64,000 nucleotides of DNA from the NCBI GenBank assembly GCA_030549335.1, contig CM060193.1, forward strand, positions 59,115,146 through 59,179,145. The letters run 5' to 3'. Numbering within the stretch: the first letter of the stretch is position 1; every line of letters begins with the position of its first letter. The stretch is from Pontederia crassipes (lineage: Eukaryota > Streptophyta > Magnoliopsida > Commelinales > Pontederiaceae). The translations under genes and the position numbers were made by a program. This document shows, piece after piece, positions 11,951 through 23,560 of this stretch. The notes under the pieces are model-generated. The model was not told the DNA's origin and searched no databases. It worked only from the letters and a program-made list of their open reading frames with translations.

Positions 11951-12098
11951 GTCCGGATAAAGGAGGAGGGTTGTGTTAGGCCCCGACAGCAAGCGTAAAA
12001 CCCTGTCGAATCGCATGAACATGGATCAACGAATAGCGTCGTATGATCCATGTAGCCGACCCCACCTAGTGTGATAAGACTTTGTTGTTGTTGTTGTA
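11951..12098 (+). mobile_element. Short LINE-tailed non-autonomous insertion, 5'-truncated
   Basis: It begins gtccggataaaggaggaggg and ends gataagactttg(ttg)n, the tail shared with the RTE LINEs. Flanking taatgacagtgctctt and taatgacagttctcct form a slightly diverged TSD. It is nested in the CACTA element. Confidence 0.8.
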
Positions 12099-12872
12099 AT
12101 GACAGTTCTCCTAAAAGAAGAGGTGACCAAGAGTGTTTGTATAAAGTTTGTGGATCTCACCCCAGCTGCAAGCAATTGTTGTAGGTAACTCTTTTCTTCT
12201 TTTATTTGGTCATTATTATTAGCAACATTCTTTTAGTCAATTATGTAGCTCACAAAAGAAATTATATAATTTACCTTGTACCATAAATTGGAAGTCTGTC
12301 CCCCTATTAAAGGAACTAATGTTAACATTCATGTTTTGGTTGCAGGTTCCAAGAATTTTATACCTCGAATTTTCTCGGCGAGACAACTTTTTGTTATCAA
12401 TTTTCTTAGTGTCCTTTGTAATTGGACGAACTAACGTCCAGCCCTTTTAATTTCTGAAGTTGATTTGTAAAACATTTGATTCAAACGTTTAACAATGTAT
12501 GCTACATCATTTTAACAACTTTTTTGTTATTAATAAATTTTGGAGAACTTTGATTATTTGATGTTATAAATATCAGTGAGTCGTAATGAATTAAGATGCA
12601 AATATAATCATTAATATTTAGAAAGTTATTAATAATGAGTTTTTACGATATTTCAACAGTTTTAAAGTTTGCATTAAAAATAACTTTGTAGTGACGCTTA
12701 TAAAATATCACAAACAATATATTTTAGTGACATTTTATAAGCGTCACTACAAAGTTATTTTAGTTGTATTTATGACATTTGGTGACGTTTTAGTGTCACA
12801 AATACTTAATATTTTGTGACGTTTATACGTTACTAAAATGTAGAATTTTTGTGACGTTTGACCATTTTGTGA

Positions 12873-13262
12873 CATTTTGTTTGTGTGCTTAGCGTTGTAA
12901 TGTTCCTCAAATCCCAAACCAAACTGCACCATTTTGGTGCAAGGATGACCACAAGTTGGAGTTGAGCAACTAAACAGAGTAGCATCATTTGTTTGTTGAA
13001 CTTTTTAATTTTATTATAAATTTATTTAATTAACTAAAATATTTTTTGGGTAGTTGGTACATGGAATTTACCATGTTAAAAGCAAATCAATTTCATTTTC
13101 TTTTTCCAATATTTGCATTTTCTTTTGTCCTAGTAGAAGTAGAATAAGATCAAAATTTTTAATTCATATCTATTATCTTAAGATTGCCCATACCCTTTTC
13201 ATCTATCTTTGTTTTTTTGCTTTTCAGTGATCTTCTTTCCAATCATATTGTAGAGAAGCGAA
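12873..13262. other. Block A DNA matching the region downstream of GXM
   Basis: This stretch matches 30425-30790 downstream of the intact GXM, beginning tttgtgtgcttagcgttg. It ends in the aaata target site of the solo LTR. No coding potential. Confidence 0.75.
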
Positions 13263-13266
13263 AATA

Positions 13267-15507
13267 TGTAACGCCCCCAAGATTTAGTCTCAATTTAGAG
13301 ATCGAATATTAGGTGGCATTACGTTTGTATAATTCTTCATAAACTTAATTGCATAAGACATTGCAGCAAAAATATAATAAAATAAAAATAATGATAGAAA
13401 ACATAATAAAATACAACGAAAAACTTGATAAGCATATAAAATCAGAGATGTCATCAACTAGCCCATGGGTCACATAGATTCTAACATCATATATTCAACA
13501 TAGGGTTCAAATAACATAAATACATAAGGAGTTCGTACGAAAGTCTACAACTCAAGATCCATAAGTCATACATACTCGACTCACATACGAGAGTTTGACA
13601 TCATAATAAAAATAAAATAAGATAATGTGGGTCATTGGCCCGATTGACACGTGTCGATCGGTCTCTACCGTCGAGCCTAGACCTCCTTCATATCTGCACA
13701 GATCTGTGGGGTACAACAAATTTCTTCCGTTAGAATATGTTGAAGATCATGCATGTTATGAACTTATAATATGATTTCTACATGTGACATGTATTACAAT
13801 ATAATCATAAATATGAGGCATACATGTTATGAGCTATATATGCACTTTACATGACATATGAACAATAATCGTAACAAGATAGGATTATCATATAACATAG
13901 ATAACATTATGTCAAATAGTCAAAGCATATCATGCACTTATCTTACTTAATTTTAACATCTTCATTTATGACATCATATGACAAGGGAGCACACAACAGC
14001 ATACTTTTGATGCAGACATCGTCATCTTTATTTTTACGCCCCAAGTCATTTTATCTTAATCAATTTATGTGACTATAACATCTTTTCATCTTTTATCTTT
14101 AATTCGATAGCTTCTTATATTGGTTATTGAGAAGACCATACGTCGTTCATGGCTAGTCAAGCAAGATCATTTTGTCCTAGTTGGAAACTTTACACTCTTA
14201 TGTGTGGTCTTCATTTCCCATGAACTTTACACTTAAGTTAGCTAGTGTAGTCTTCGTTCCCCTCGACGATTACAACAAGTCATCTTCATCAAATCCATCT
14301 TTTAATTACATTCATCAATACATATAATCATTCAATACATGTGATACCTTTTAGCTTACTAAATTCGATTGTCCATGCATTTCATGCCTAAGTGAGGACA
14401 AAATATCAATCAATCTTTAATAACTTCCTAAATATCATCATTACTACATATTAGTTTCTTTGCTAATAAGATAGAGTGTAAATAATAGATTTAAACTTCA
14501 GTCACTATTAATTGAGTCGTTCGAAGTCCCACTACGGTTTTCCAAAGTCCGCTACGGTTTGCCTCATAGCACTATGACTAAACCGTAGAAAGTGAGCAGA
14601 GCGGGTGTTGTCGCATCCTTCTGCTACGGTTTATAATGTTGTGCTACGTTTTGTCTTGGCTTGCTATGGCTAACCTGTAGCAACTGGACTGTGCAGATGT
14701 TTCGCACCCTTCCGTTGTGGTTTATTTCGTGGCGCTATGACTTGACTTAGCTCGTTACAGTATGGCCATAGAGAACAAGCAGACGGGTTTCTTTTCAGGA
14801 TATTACGCTCCCTACGGTCATGATATGGTCCCAACCGCATGCGGTAAAATTCAACGGTACTGTGCTTCAACCGTAGGGGAGCGCATTTACAGGAACAAGA
14901 AATCGAAACTCTTCACCACATTTGTATTATCAATCATCCATGCATGATATCATCAATCCATGTAAGAGCTAAGAACATCATAATAAAAGCTACTTAGCAT
15001 GATGATATTAGATAGGCATTCAATAATCGATGAAACAGTAATTTCATAACAAAGATCCCTAATCAAACTAGATAGCAAATCACATATGCATTTTGGTCTC
15101 AAATCCCTGTGCAATAAGCATCAAGTTGATTCTTATGAATCTTAATCCATTCAACACACATCATTAAAAAAATTGACTTGGATCCCCGCAAAGATACCTT
15201 AATAAGAGTTTGAACATAACCCCAATCCTCTACTTCCTTCCTCTCTTATCTCTTCTTCCTCTTCCTTCTCCAGTTGAAACCCTTGATTCTCCACCTTCTT
15301 CTCCATGTTTCTGTTGCTCAAACTCCCTTCTCCAGCTGCTACTTTCGGCAGGTTAGATGAGAATGTGAGTGAATGGGAGGGTTAAGAAAGGGAAAAGTTT
15401 AGGGTATTATCTTTGGGGGTTTGAGTTAAATGGTCCTAGTGGGCTTCTCCGGTGGGCTTTGGGCTCACCTTTCTTTCCTTTTTATTTTTTTGATGCCGGA
15501 TGTTACA
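13267..15507 (-). mobile_element. Solo LTR, 2241 bp, with perfect TSD
   Basis: The sequence runs from tgtaacgcccc to gccggatgttaca and is flanked by aaata on both sides (13262-13266 and 15508-15512). Copy B shows the unoccupied site (gtggaaataccag-like, near 30792). The opposite strand reads tgtaacatcc and has a leader-like pyrimidine stretch, so the element probably points to the minus strand. Between 14520 and 14890 it contains an array of ctacggtt/aaccgtag motifs. There is no second LTR or internal region, so recombination between LTRs is the likely origin. Confidence 0.9.
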
Positions 15508-16534
15508 AAATATGCCAGATGTTTTGCTAATGATGCTTTCTCTTTGAAGGCGTGAAAAAAAAATAATTGAGAACCAACAGCTGCCGTGAGAAATGCTGCC
15601 ACAGAACCTAAACATCATACAATAAACAATAAACTGTATGCATCGTGTGTTACAGTCAAGAAAATGGTGCCTTGCCTATGAGGGAAGAAAAAAAGACAAC
15701 AGACCAGAACTCTTATACTTGGCAAGGCTTGAGATCCCCACAGAACATGCATGGTATGTAGAGTTAGAGACATCTGATAATTCAGTGAAAATTTTGCATG
15801 CCACTTGAAAATGCAGAAGGATTATCACTAACAACTTAGCTTGTTCAAGTCTAACATATTAAAGTGCCAAAAACTTTTCAAAAACAAAAGATACAAATAT
15901 CACAAGGTGCAAGATAAACGTTTGTTCTGGTTCCTTCCCAGCAATAGTACTTCACATTGAACAAAATGTGATACCAACAATAGATTCAGAAGACTGAGAA
16001 TTGACATGTTTAATCACTGTTATGGCCATATTCTGCTGAACAGCTCTTCAGTCGGCACTTGAACCTGTCTTCTATAACTTGCATGCAGCTTTGTTCTGTT
16101 ATCCATAAGAATGTCCCGATCAGAAATAATTTGTTCACATTAATTCAGCTTCAGCGAAAGAATTTGCTTCAGTGTTGCAGAATCAAGAAAGTGCATCAAG
16201 AGACTGATAAAACAATGAAATCATGCTCAAAAGATAATAGTCATTTTGAATGACACAAGTGACAACAGGAAAGAAACCAATTCTTATCTACGAGTGTCTA
16301 TTTAATGAATAAAGTAATCAGACATAATAAATAGCATGTGGTAGGTTTCTGGTTCAGAATGACTAACCTAAAATGATTAAATGAGGTGACAAATTGTTGA
16401 ACTAAAGAAACTCTGCCACTAATGCTTTTCTTAATCACATTGAGATATATAATATATATTCAAAATTAAAATATCAATATAGAAAGGGACATTATAAAAT
16501 GAGAATTCTGCTTTCATAGACTACTTTCAAGAAC

Positions 16535-16571
16535 AACAACAACAAAGCCTTATCCCACTAGGTGGGGTCGG
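16535..16571 (-). mobile_element. Very short RTE LINE/SINE tail insertion
   Basis: Only aacaacaacaaagcc and the next 22 bp of the shared tail are present. It is flanked by ctttcaagaac on both sides (16524-16534 and 16572-16582). Copy B has the empty site near 34820. Confidence 0.85.
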
Positions 16572-17597
16572 CTTTCAAGAACACTTTCAAGAACACTCCA
16601 ACGAAACAAAATATGTGCATAACTGCAACCGACTGTAATATTAGATGGAAAACAGATCATAGTAAGATGAGCTGATCAGCACTGATTTAAGACCACCCCT
16701 TATTTGCCCATTATGACCCAACTAAAAGTTATGCATACCTGTTTTCTTAACATTAAATGTGCCCCATCCCTTTGGTCATATAGCTTAGTCCATCTTCACA
16801 TTTAAATTCTATTGTAGCACCATCTAGACCTTGTAATCTTTCTAAAGCCCTTGGTCTTATAAATTTGCACAACATGAATCCTATTATGACAACAACTAAA
16901 ATCTTGGTCATATAAATTAGCAAGCCACTCAAGCATTCCTCCATTTTGAATGATCGTACCTCCTCTTTGCATATTGCTATTTTGAAAAATTATAGAAGTG
17001 ATGTTTTGATCAGAACCACTGTTATCAGCATACTCCCCATAAACTTCAATTGTAGAACAAACTGAGAAGGACAGAGAGGGAAAGAGAAAGGAGTATGTAT
17101 GGGATAATAGGATCTTAATTATTTTTCATTACATTCTCATGGAATTACATAAACAAAAAATTGAATATTTAATTTTGAGAAGTTTAGACAAGAACCCAAT
17201 ATTTAGTTCCCATATTGATGCAGAATAACTTTTATCATGGAGATACGGATGCAAGTTTGCATCACATGAGGACTCAACTCAAGCTGAAGGATTCAAGGTT
17301 CAGATGGGTCAGATTGACATGATCTCAAGACAAGTGATAAACTGTTTTCATCTGTCACTACAACTCTTTTACTCATTTCTTTGTACCCCATACAGCATTG
17401 TTGTGACAATGTTGAAGTGGTGCATAAATTGCAATTTTTTTAAAAAGGTAAAACATTAAAAATCAAATCCCTGGTGCTGGCAAAAGCAAAGGAAAAAAAG
17501 AATGACCACATGAGATTTGAACGCCTTTCCTTACCATCGGGGCAGATCAATAACTCATTTGTGGTGATGCTGAGCCTTCATCCTAAACTCAAAGCAA

Positions 17598-17786
17598 TAA
17601 CGACAACAAAGCCTTATCCCACTAGATGGGATCGGCTACATGAATCATACGACGCCATTATTCGTTGATCCATGTTCATGAGATTCGACAGAGTTTTAAG
17701 CTGGCTGTCGGGGCCTAACACAACCCTCCTCCTTTATCCGGGCTTGGGACCGGCTATAAAACATAGGCGGAGTTAAAGAAAAATTT
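17598..17786 (-). mobile_element. LINE-tailed SINE-like insertion, near full length
   Basis: On the minus strand it runs from actccgcctatgttttatag through ccggtcccaagcccggataa to a (ttg)n tail. The TSD aactcaaagcaa flanks it at 17586-17597 and 17787-17798. Copy B has the empty site near 35800. Roughly its last 60 bp match the end of the RTE LINE ORF and 3' end. Confidence 0.88.
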
Positions 17787-18401
17787 AACTCAAAGCAAAC
17801 AAAAGAAAAATATTCACACGAGATTTTGCAAAAACAAAAGAAACAGGGGAGATCAAAAGAAATCGAGCAAACTCACTTGATTATTTAATTGGCACCACGA
17901 GTGGACTCTGGCATGGCATAGCTCTATTGATGACAGCATAGGCCTACACAAGCAAGTACCATAACAAACGAAAAAGCTGATAGGAGCACTTATCAACTGA
18001 TGCTGAAAATTTATTTTGAAAATGATGGAGAGATCTTCCTCTCTCCAATCTGTGCAAGTTATGACGTAAATATAGAAGCAGTATAAATGCTGACAGAGAT
18101 TTGTAGTAATCAACATCACACAAGACATCAGCATTTAGAGGTGGCAAACAATGGCATATGAAGAAAATTGGTTAAAACAATTTGATGTACTTCTGCAAAG
18201 GTACATCGAATAAGAAAAGAAAGATCGACAAAAGTATACCCAATAGTTCCAATATGATCTATAAAAATGTTGGCGACAGTCAGAATTATCCAAAAAGTTC
18301 ACAAGTCACAACATTAGCTTTCACTGAATGAAACAAAGTTGAAGGAACTTTCCTCTTTCCTTATTAAAGAACAGTGAGAATAAATCCTAAGCAAAAACAA
18401 A

Positions 18402-18700
18402 CTAAGGATCAAATCCATACAACGTCCGCCCTTTATGTTTGAGAGCATGTACGATGTCCATTGCAGTCAGTGTTTTCCGATTCGCCAAATCCATGACAGC
18501 AGCTGCATCACGGATGACGACCTCCAAAAATGATCGAAGCGCATGATCGTAGACAAGGCTACTCATTCTTGTGATACCACCTCTCCGTGCCAGTCGCCGA
18601 ATGTCAATTTTCGGAATGCCACTACAAAGGTACCTTGTCTGCGATCGATGGCGCTCGATTGCCCTGGGATAGGCATCTTGCTGTGTCCCTATCAACGCCA
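18402..18700 (-). pseudogene. Divergent histone H4-like reading frame
   Basis: The minus-strand frame aligns with histone H4 from its residue ~17 to the end. RH, then [20 protein letters not shown] matches the [20 protein letters not shown] region; [30 protein letters not shown] match the C-terminal helices. Three residues are missing in helix 2, and the end is DP instead of GG. The N-terminal tail has no H4 resemblance and no in-frame ATG: the frame runs back to a stop near 18740. Core H4 is among the most conserved proteins, so this much divergence in an open frame means either a variant with an upstream first exon or a decaying copy. In copy B only about 14 C-terminal codons survive (36605-36645). 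Function is not claimed. Confidence 0.7.
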
Positions 18701-19195
18701 ACCTCTCGATTTCTATCCAACTACTACTGTATCTCTATGATAGTGCGGTGTTCATCCCCCTACCCCCTTCATAAAATTTATATTTGGGAAATTAATAATA
18801 CATTAACCTCGAGGGAATAAATGCATTAACCAAGGAGGGCCATTATGGTACTTGTATTGAAACCGAAACATTATGAAAAACATTATTATCAACGCTTACA
18901 TACAACACACCTACCATGTCCATTTAATTTAATCTTATTTTTCTAGAGAGCCCATGGGCCACCCAATTGGGAGTGTATAATGAGCAATCATTTTAAAGTT
19001 GATACAGTAACATTAAATGCAGGTTATAATAAATGCACTGAAAAGGCAAGTTCAAGATATTAATCCTTCGATATTAATGCAAATTTAATTGCATTTGAAA
19101 TAAATGACATTGCTAAAAGTAAATTGCATGAAATAATTTACAACTTTTTCATTGTGCAAGGATAGAGCTGAACCATCAGTTTTGGTAACAATGAA

Positions 19196-19683
19196 ATTTT
19201 CAAATTTATGGTCAGTACTGAGAAAGTAAGTTTCTTTGTTCCACACTTCATATATATATTTATCTGCACATGTGATGCTGTCTGACCTCGTTGAATATGC
19301 TTTTGAGTCTTTGACTATTGTAGGTATATATGTTTATGTAGTATCGAGGAAAACTCCGCCTATGTTTTATAGCCGGTCCCAAGCCCGGATAAAGGAGGAG
19401 GGTTGTGTTAGGCCTCGATAGCCAGCGTAAAATCCTGTCGAATCTCATGAACATGGATCAACGAGGCGTCGTATGATCCATGTAGCCGACCCCACCAAGT
19501 GGGATAAGGCTTTGTTGTTGTTGTAGTATCGAGGAAGTCTAGAATCTTACAGTTTTGAGTGATGGTCCCAGTGATATTATTAACTACAACATCTCAATTT
19601 CTGAAATGTCACAAGATGGACTTTAAGTACCAGTATTGCCTTAGTTGCTTATTTATATACTGAAAAATGTTCTATAATGCAGG
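19196..19683. other. Segment inverted relative to copy B
   Basis: Without the SINE at 19352, this piece matches the reverse complement of 39040-39350, while both flanks match directly. The left junction follows cagttttggtaacaatga and the right precedes agcagaagaaaaaacatgc in both copies. A local inversion occurred in one paralog. Confidence 0.85.
19352..19521 (+). mobile_element. LINE-tailed SINE-like insertion
   Basis: It runs from aactccgcctatgttttat to gataaggctttg(ttg)n and is flanked by tgtagtatcgaggaa at 19337-19351 and 19522-19536. Copy B carries the empty site in inverted orientation (39188-39203). Confidence 0.88.
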
Positions 19684-19924
19684 TTCAAGCAGAAGAAAAA
19701 ACATGCTCCAAGTAAGAAAGCTCAAGAGTAGCTGAATGTTTGATGAAACATCTGTGTTGACTGACCTTTTACAATGCATTTTCTCTATTACCATATTTTT
19801 ATTCAGTAACTAGGCATTGAAAGCTCAGAATGCATCCTATCATCGCTAGTTTTTTTCCAAGTCCTTTCAATTGCTCTTAAAGCTTGCTAATAAAGACTGT
19901 TTCTGAGGAGTTGCTAATAAAGAC

Positions 19925-21209
19925 CATCCATCGTCCGTTTTGTATACTCCTGAACACTGCTGATGGTGCTTTCTCTATGCCCCAAGAAAAACTCAGCAAG
20001 TAGAAATTTTACTTTCTTTGGGATTCAAGTCACCATGCTGATTCTCCTAAAAAAAAGTCACCACTTACCCTGTAGAGCACAATGAGTTGAGGAAAAAATT
20101 GGCCCATTTATGTTGTCATGAAAGAGGGCTGCCGCCTATATTTTATAGCCGGTCCCAAGCCCGGATAAAGGAGGAGGGTTGTGTTAGGTCCCGACAGCCA
20201 GCATAAAATCCTGTCGAATCTTATGAACATGGATCAACGAATTCGTCGTATGATCCATGTAGCCGACCCCACCTAGTGGGATAAGGCTTTGTTGTTGTTG
20301 TTGTTGTTGAAAGAGGGCTGAGCATGCAGCAACATGTAAGCATACTATGGAAAAGCAATTCCTATATTTCATAGTCAGATGAAAAGATGCAGGTGAAACA
20401 CAAAAACTGAGACTTCAGTGTTAAATAGGTGCAAATTTTGGGGATCACAAAAATATAAGTTACAAAGAAGCCAAAGATTTACTTTTGGCATCAAAACAGG
20501 GGCGAAGAAACCATTGAACAATTGGTGGTGAAAGGAAATCACGATCAAGAGCTGTAGAGGTATTACTTTGAATTTTCTCTTCGTTTTAGAGAAACTTTGA
20601 AGTTTCTATCAAGTCAATTTGGTCCAAATTTACCCAACACCAGCTTTAAAGAAGAGACATGAACTACAACCTTCTGAGTAAATGTGTCAACGAATATTAC
20701 TTGCCAATTAACTTCAAAAGATTCACGCCGACTGCTATATCTGCCATTTCAAATATCTTAAATATGTAAATTTGCATCTTTTTAGCATGTTCAATTTATC
20801 TTGAACTCGTGCCACAATTTGATGCATTTTCTTCATTCGACCTCATCATTCATTGAAGGTTCAAGGTAGCCCATTTTCTTACATGAATGAATAAAGTTAA
20901 ATCTGCTTAATATTCTTTATAGCCACATTCAAAACCAAAACAGAAACTTGTCACCTATTATGTGATTGACAGAGGTATTTTCTGAGTATCCAACTTATAG
21001 AAATGTCAAGAGAAGTAAACCGATCATATAAATCATCATCTCATTTCCATAATCAGACATGTGTATAAAAAATGTACCAGCCCAGAAACCCTGTTGCAAA
21101 CTGCATGGTACATCAGAAGTCCTGCCACTGAAACATTGAAAGAATCAACCATTCCTTTCATCGGAATGCTACAATCCAAGTCAGAAATTTGGAGAGCCTC
21201 CGTATACCC
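19925..21209 (-). pseudogene. SpoU/TrmH-type RNA 2'-O-methyltransferase, C-terminal exons, copy A
   Basis: The exon at 21078-21209 follows a ccacag acceptor and reads GYTEALQISDLDCSIPMKGM, then VDSFNVSVA, the C-terminal SAM-binding knot motif of SpoU methyltransferases. It ends at a gtacat donor. A last exon near 19925-20060 holds GDLNPKES, but copy A has an extra base here that breaks the frame kept in copy B (GDLNCKESQILLADFFLRH). The exon encoding the GNE motif is not present in copy A. A separate minus-strand start, MSAPST followed by gtaagt (21601-21618), may be the remaining first exon or belong to something else. A LINE-tailed insertion (20132) lies close by. The family methylates tRNA or rRNA ribose; this copy looks dead. 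Confidence 0.75.
20132..20307 (+). mobile_element. LINE-tailed SINE-like insertion
   Basis: It runs from ccgcctatattttatagccg to (ttg)n and is flanked by tgaaagagggctg (20119-20131 and 20308-20320). Copy B shows the empty site gtcatgaaagagggctgagc near 39755. Confidence 0.9.
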
Positions 21210-21397
21210 CTGTGGTATGAACACTTCTACAATAGTTTAAATACATTGCAAAAGATCGTAGGAACCATGTGAAAGAAAATGCATGTAAAATAGAGGCCTA
21301 GAGAATCCAATAGGTAAAAAATACAAAATAAGCACTATCCGATATTATACAACATAACACAAAATCTCACAAATCAACGTACTTGCAAATAATAATT

Positions 21398-22054
21398 ATG
21401 GCAAACAAGGCCGATACATCAACTCGTCGATTTTAAAGATAGAACTCAAACCCAACATTCAATAGAGAAACACGTAAAACTGTGATTTTTTTATCTATCC
21501 AACTGCACATGTCGAAACTTTTAGTTTGCCCAAGTACCGTAGAGGCATTTAAACAATCAACTGAAGAGGAAATGGGGAATAAGATAACATAAAACTTACA
21601 AGTGGAGGGGGCTGACATGGAGAAGGAGAGAATCCGGCAATGGCAACGCAGAGGAGGTCAGGGGTAGATTAAGGCTGGGAGACCCTTAAGAGTGGAGAGC
21701 ACGCAGGGGTTTCGATGGGTTGCGCCGCGCCGCGCGCGCTCCCACCGCTCGAACCCTCCCTCCAGTGGCTCCGGCGGCGGCCGCGCCGGATCCACCGCAG
21801 GTCTTCGTCAAAACGAAACGCATTGCCGCTGCCGTCTCTTCTACTTCTAGACTTCTAGTCTTCTACTTCAAGCGCGTGGAGCACGCGGATGCTGTTTACA
21901 AAATACGTCGTAACATGGTAGCGGGTTTGGTAGCGGGTTAATTTTATAAATACAGAAAATTGATTACTAGTGTTTTTTTTTAAACAGTTGTAAAAATACG
22001 ATTACCAAATTTGTAGAAATCAATTCAAAAGAAACAAAAGGTAGATGCTAAAAA
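21398..22054. other. Spacer with a GC-rich promoter-like patch
   Basis: After the end of the duplicated block there is ordinary AT-rich DNA. At 21640-21900 a GC-rich patch (gcgccgcgccgcgcgcgc) looks like the 5' end of a monocot gene, and on the minus strand it would feed the MSAPST start at 21618. No complete gene could be assembled. Confidence 0.4.
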
Positions 22055-22229
22055 TCAATGTTATTAAAACCGGACCGGACAGGTCGGTTCAATCACGAAT
22101 CGACCGTTGATCCGGTCCGGTTAGGCATTCAAAATCGTTTTGGCATTGAACTAGGCAAAACCGGTTGAACCGGTTCAATGCAGATTTTGAAAAAAATATT
22201 TAAAAATGATAAAAATAGGAAAGTTAAAT

Positions 22230-23560
22230 GAGAAAGCCAAGCGAACGAACTACCGCGACGCGAGGTCTCTTCTTCGTCTTTAGAAAGCCGATTAGTTCAC
22301 AGGCGAAAGAGGAAACGTGCTCTGCTTATCAGGCGCCTTTACGACGGGAGCGATAGCCAAGTTCTTTTTTCGCCAGACTGAGGCCTTCGGCCTTTCGAGA
22401 AGAGGGGTCGCGAGCCCCCCTAGACCATCGCTTCAGTGTCCCTATCTCCAGCCGAATCTGCCTCAGAAGAAGACTCCGCGGAAAATGCCAACAACCTCTT
22501 CTTTGAGTGGCCCACTCGGCATCAAATGGTTAGCTCGCTCGGGCTGTGTTCCGAGAGGGGAGGGTCCGTAGGAGGGATATGAAGAGTTTCGATTCAAGCC
22601 TTGATCTGCCTTTAAGAAAAGGAAAACAAAAAAAGGCAACAAGAAGGCAATGTGAAACCCGCAATCGGCCATCTTTCGAAAAAAGTGTTCCGCTTCTTGC
22701 CGCTCGTCGGAAATCGCCGGTGGCCAAGAAAGACATGGGAATAAAAAGGCTTTATCATTTAGTGCAATGCAGAAGACACCACCTTCTTTGATGAGCACTG
22801 CGGTTCGGGTCACAGCTATGACGTTACTATACGTCATTTTGCTGGTCAGGTGCGAGGTAGAGCATGCCTCAGAATTAGTAGTCGCGTCGGTTGGTGTAAG
22901 TGGAGGAAAGCCACTGGAGTTCTTTGTGATAGAAAAGTACCCAATAAAGTTAAAGGAAAATTCTATCGTACTGCTATAAGGCCAGCAGTGTTATATGGTA
23001 GTGAATGTTGGGCTATGAAGGGACAACATGAATGTAAAGTGGGGGTAGCCGAAATGAGGATGTTGAGATGGATGTGTGGTCATACAAGATTAGATAAGAT
23101 TAGGAATGACCATATACGTGAACGAGTCGGAGTGGCTCCTATTAGTGAGAAAATGGTAGAGAATCGTTTGAGATGGTTTGGTCATGTTCAGAGAAGACCA
23201 TTAGATGCGCCAGTAAGAAGAGTAGATCAAATAATCTGGAGTCCGATTAAAAGAGGGAGAGGGAGGCCAAGGCGGACACTTGGCGAACTAATAAAGCAAG
23301 ATCTATTGGTGAATAATATACCGAAAGGTTTGGTTACTAATAGAGCGGAATGGCGTCGTATGATCCATGTAGCCGACCCCATCTAGTGGGATAAGGCTTT
23401 GTTGTTGTTGTTGTCGGTGCGGATACCAGACCTTCGATCAAGGACCGGGGCGAGCGGAATTTGAAGGATCAGCGCCTCGTATTTCAAGAAAGCACACGTA
23501 AGCAAGATTAGACAGTAGCAAATAGCGAACCGAACCTTCTACTCCGCCCCTCTTTTCCTT
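22230..23560. other. Candidate mitochondrial-derived DNA inside the TIR element
   Basis: Sequence such as gcggccttcggcctttcgag-like runs, agaggggtcgcgagccccc and accggggcgagcgg has the look of plant mitochondrial spacer or intron DNA. It differs in composition from the AT-rich surroundings. No mitochondrial gene was recognised, so this is a stylistic impression only. The LINE at 22884-23414 splits it. Confidence 0.35.
22884..23414 (+). mobile_element. RTE-clade LINE, 5'-truncated
   Basis: The frame from GWCKWRKATGVLCDRKVP to IHVADPI is open and nearly identical to the minus-strand LINE at 698-1445. The 3' end is gataaggctttg(ttg)n. A gtcggt on both sides may be a short TSD. High identity between the two copies points to recent activity of one source. 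Confidence 0.92.

Larger units (their letters stand above)
10164..12872 (+). mobile_element. CACTA-type element carrying a gene fragment, right end missing
   Basis: The left end cactacaagaatttt is the canonical CACTA terminus. Repeats of gtgacgtt and cgtcacta in both orientations (10225-10275 and 12690-12865) look like CACTA subterminal repeats. No mirrored ttcttgtagtg terminus is present. At about 12873 the sequence joins DNA that lies downstream of the intact GXM in copy B (30422), and about 250 bp that should lie between (GXM 3' end and UTR) are missing. So the right end was probably lost in a deletion. No transposase is seen. The cargo is a B3-gene fragment at 10571-11107; a LINE-tailed insertion sits at 11951-12098. 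Confidence 0.72.
15513..18400. other. Block A non-coding DNA, paralogous to 30800-36600
   Basis: It aligns with copy B through most of its length, apart from insertions in either copy. Short open frames on the minus strand (for example 17944-18147) are partly shared with copy B but have no recognisable domain and no conserved frame. They may be old exons or UTR of a neighbouring gene. I see no supported gene here. Confidence 0.6.
4150..21397 (+). repeat. Segmental duplication copy A (paired with 24130-46205)
   Basis: Long stretches match copy B in the same order and orientation: 4150-4330 with 24130-24340, 4380-4500 with 24910-25040, GXM pieces with the intact GXM at 29421, 12880-13262 with 30425-30790, 15510-18440 with 30800-36645, and 18710-21397 with 38550-46205. 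Insertions present in one copy are missing in the other, so the blocks predate most insertions. Substitutions are scattered, so the duplication is not very recent. The right-hand match ends near 21397/46205. The unmatched parts of 3877-5450, an AT-rich stretch, hold no gene that I can recognise. Confidence 0.88.

Noticed and set aside
17853-18147. Minus-strand frames of 67 and 93 codons near the H4-like frame
   Set aside because: Partly shared with block B but the frame is not conserved and no motif is recognisable.
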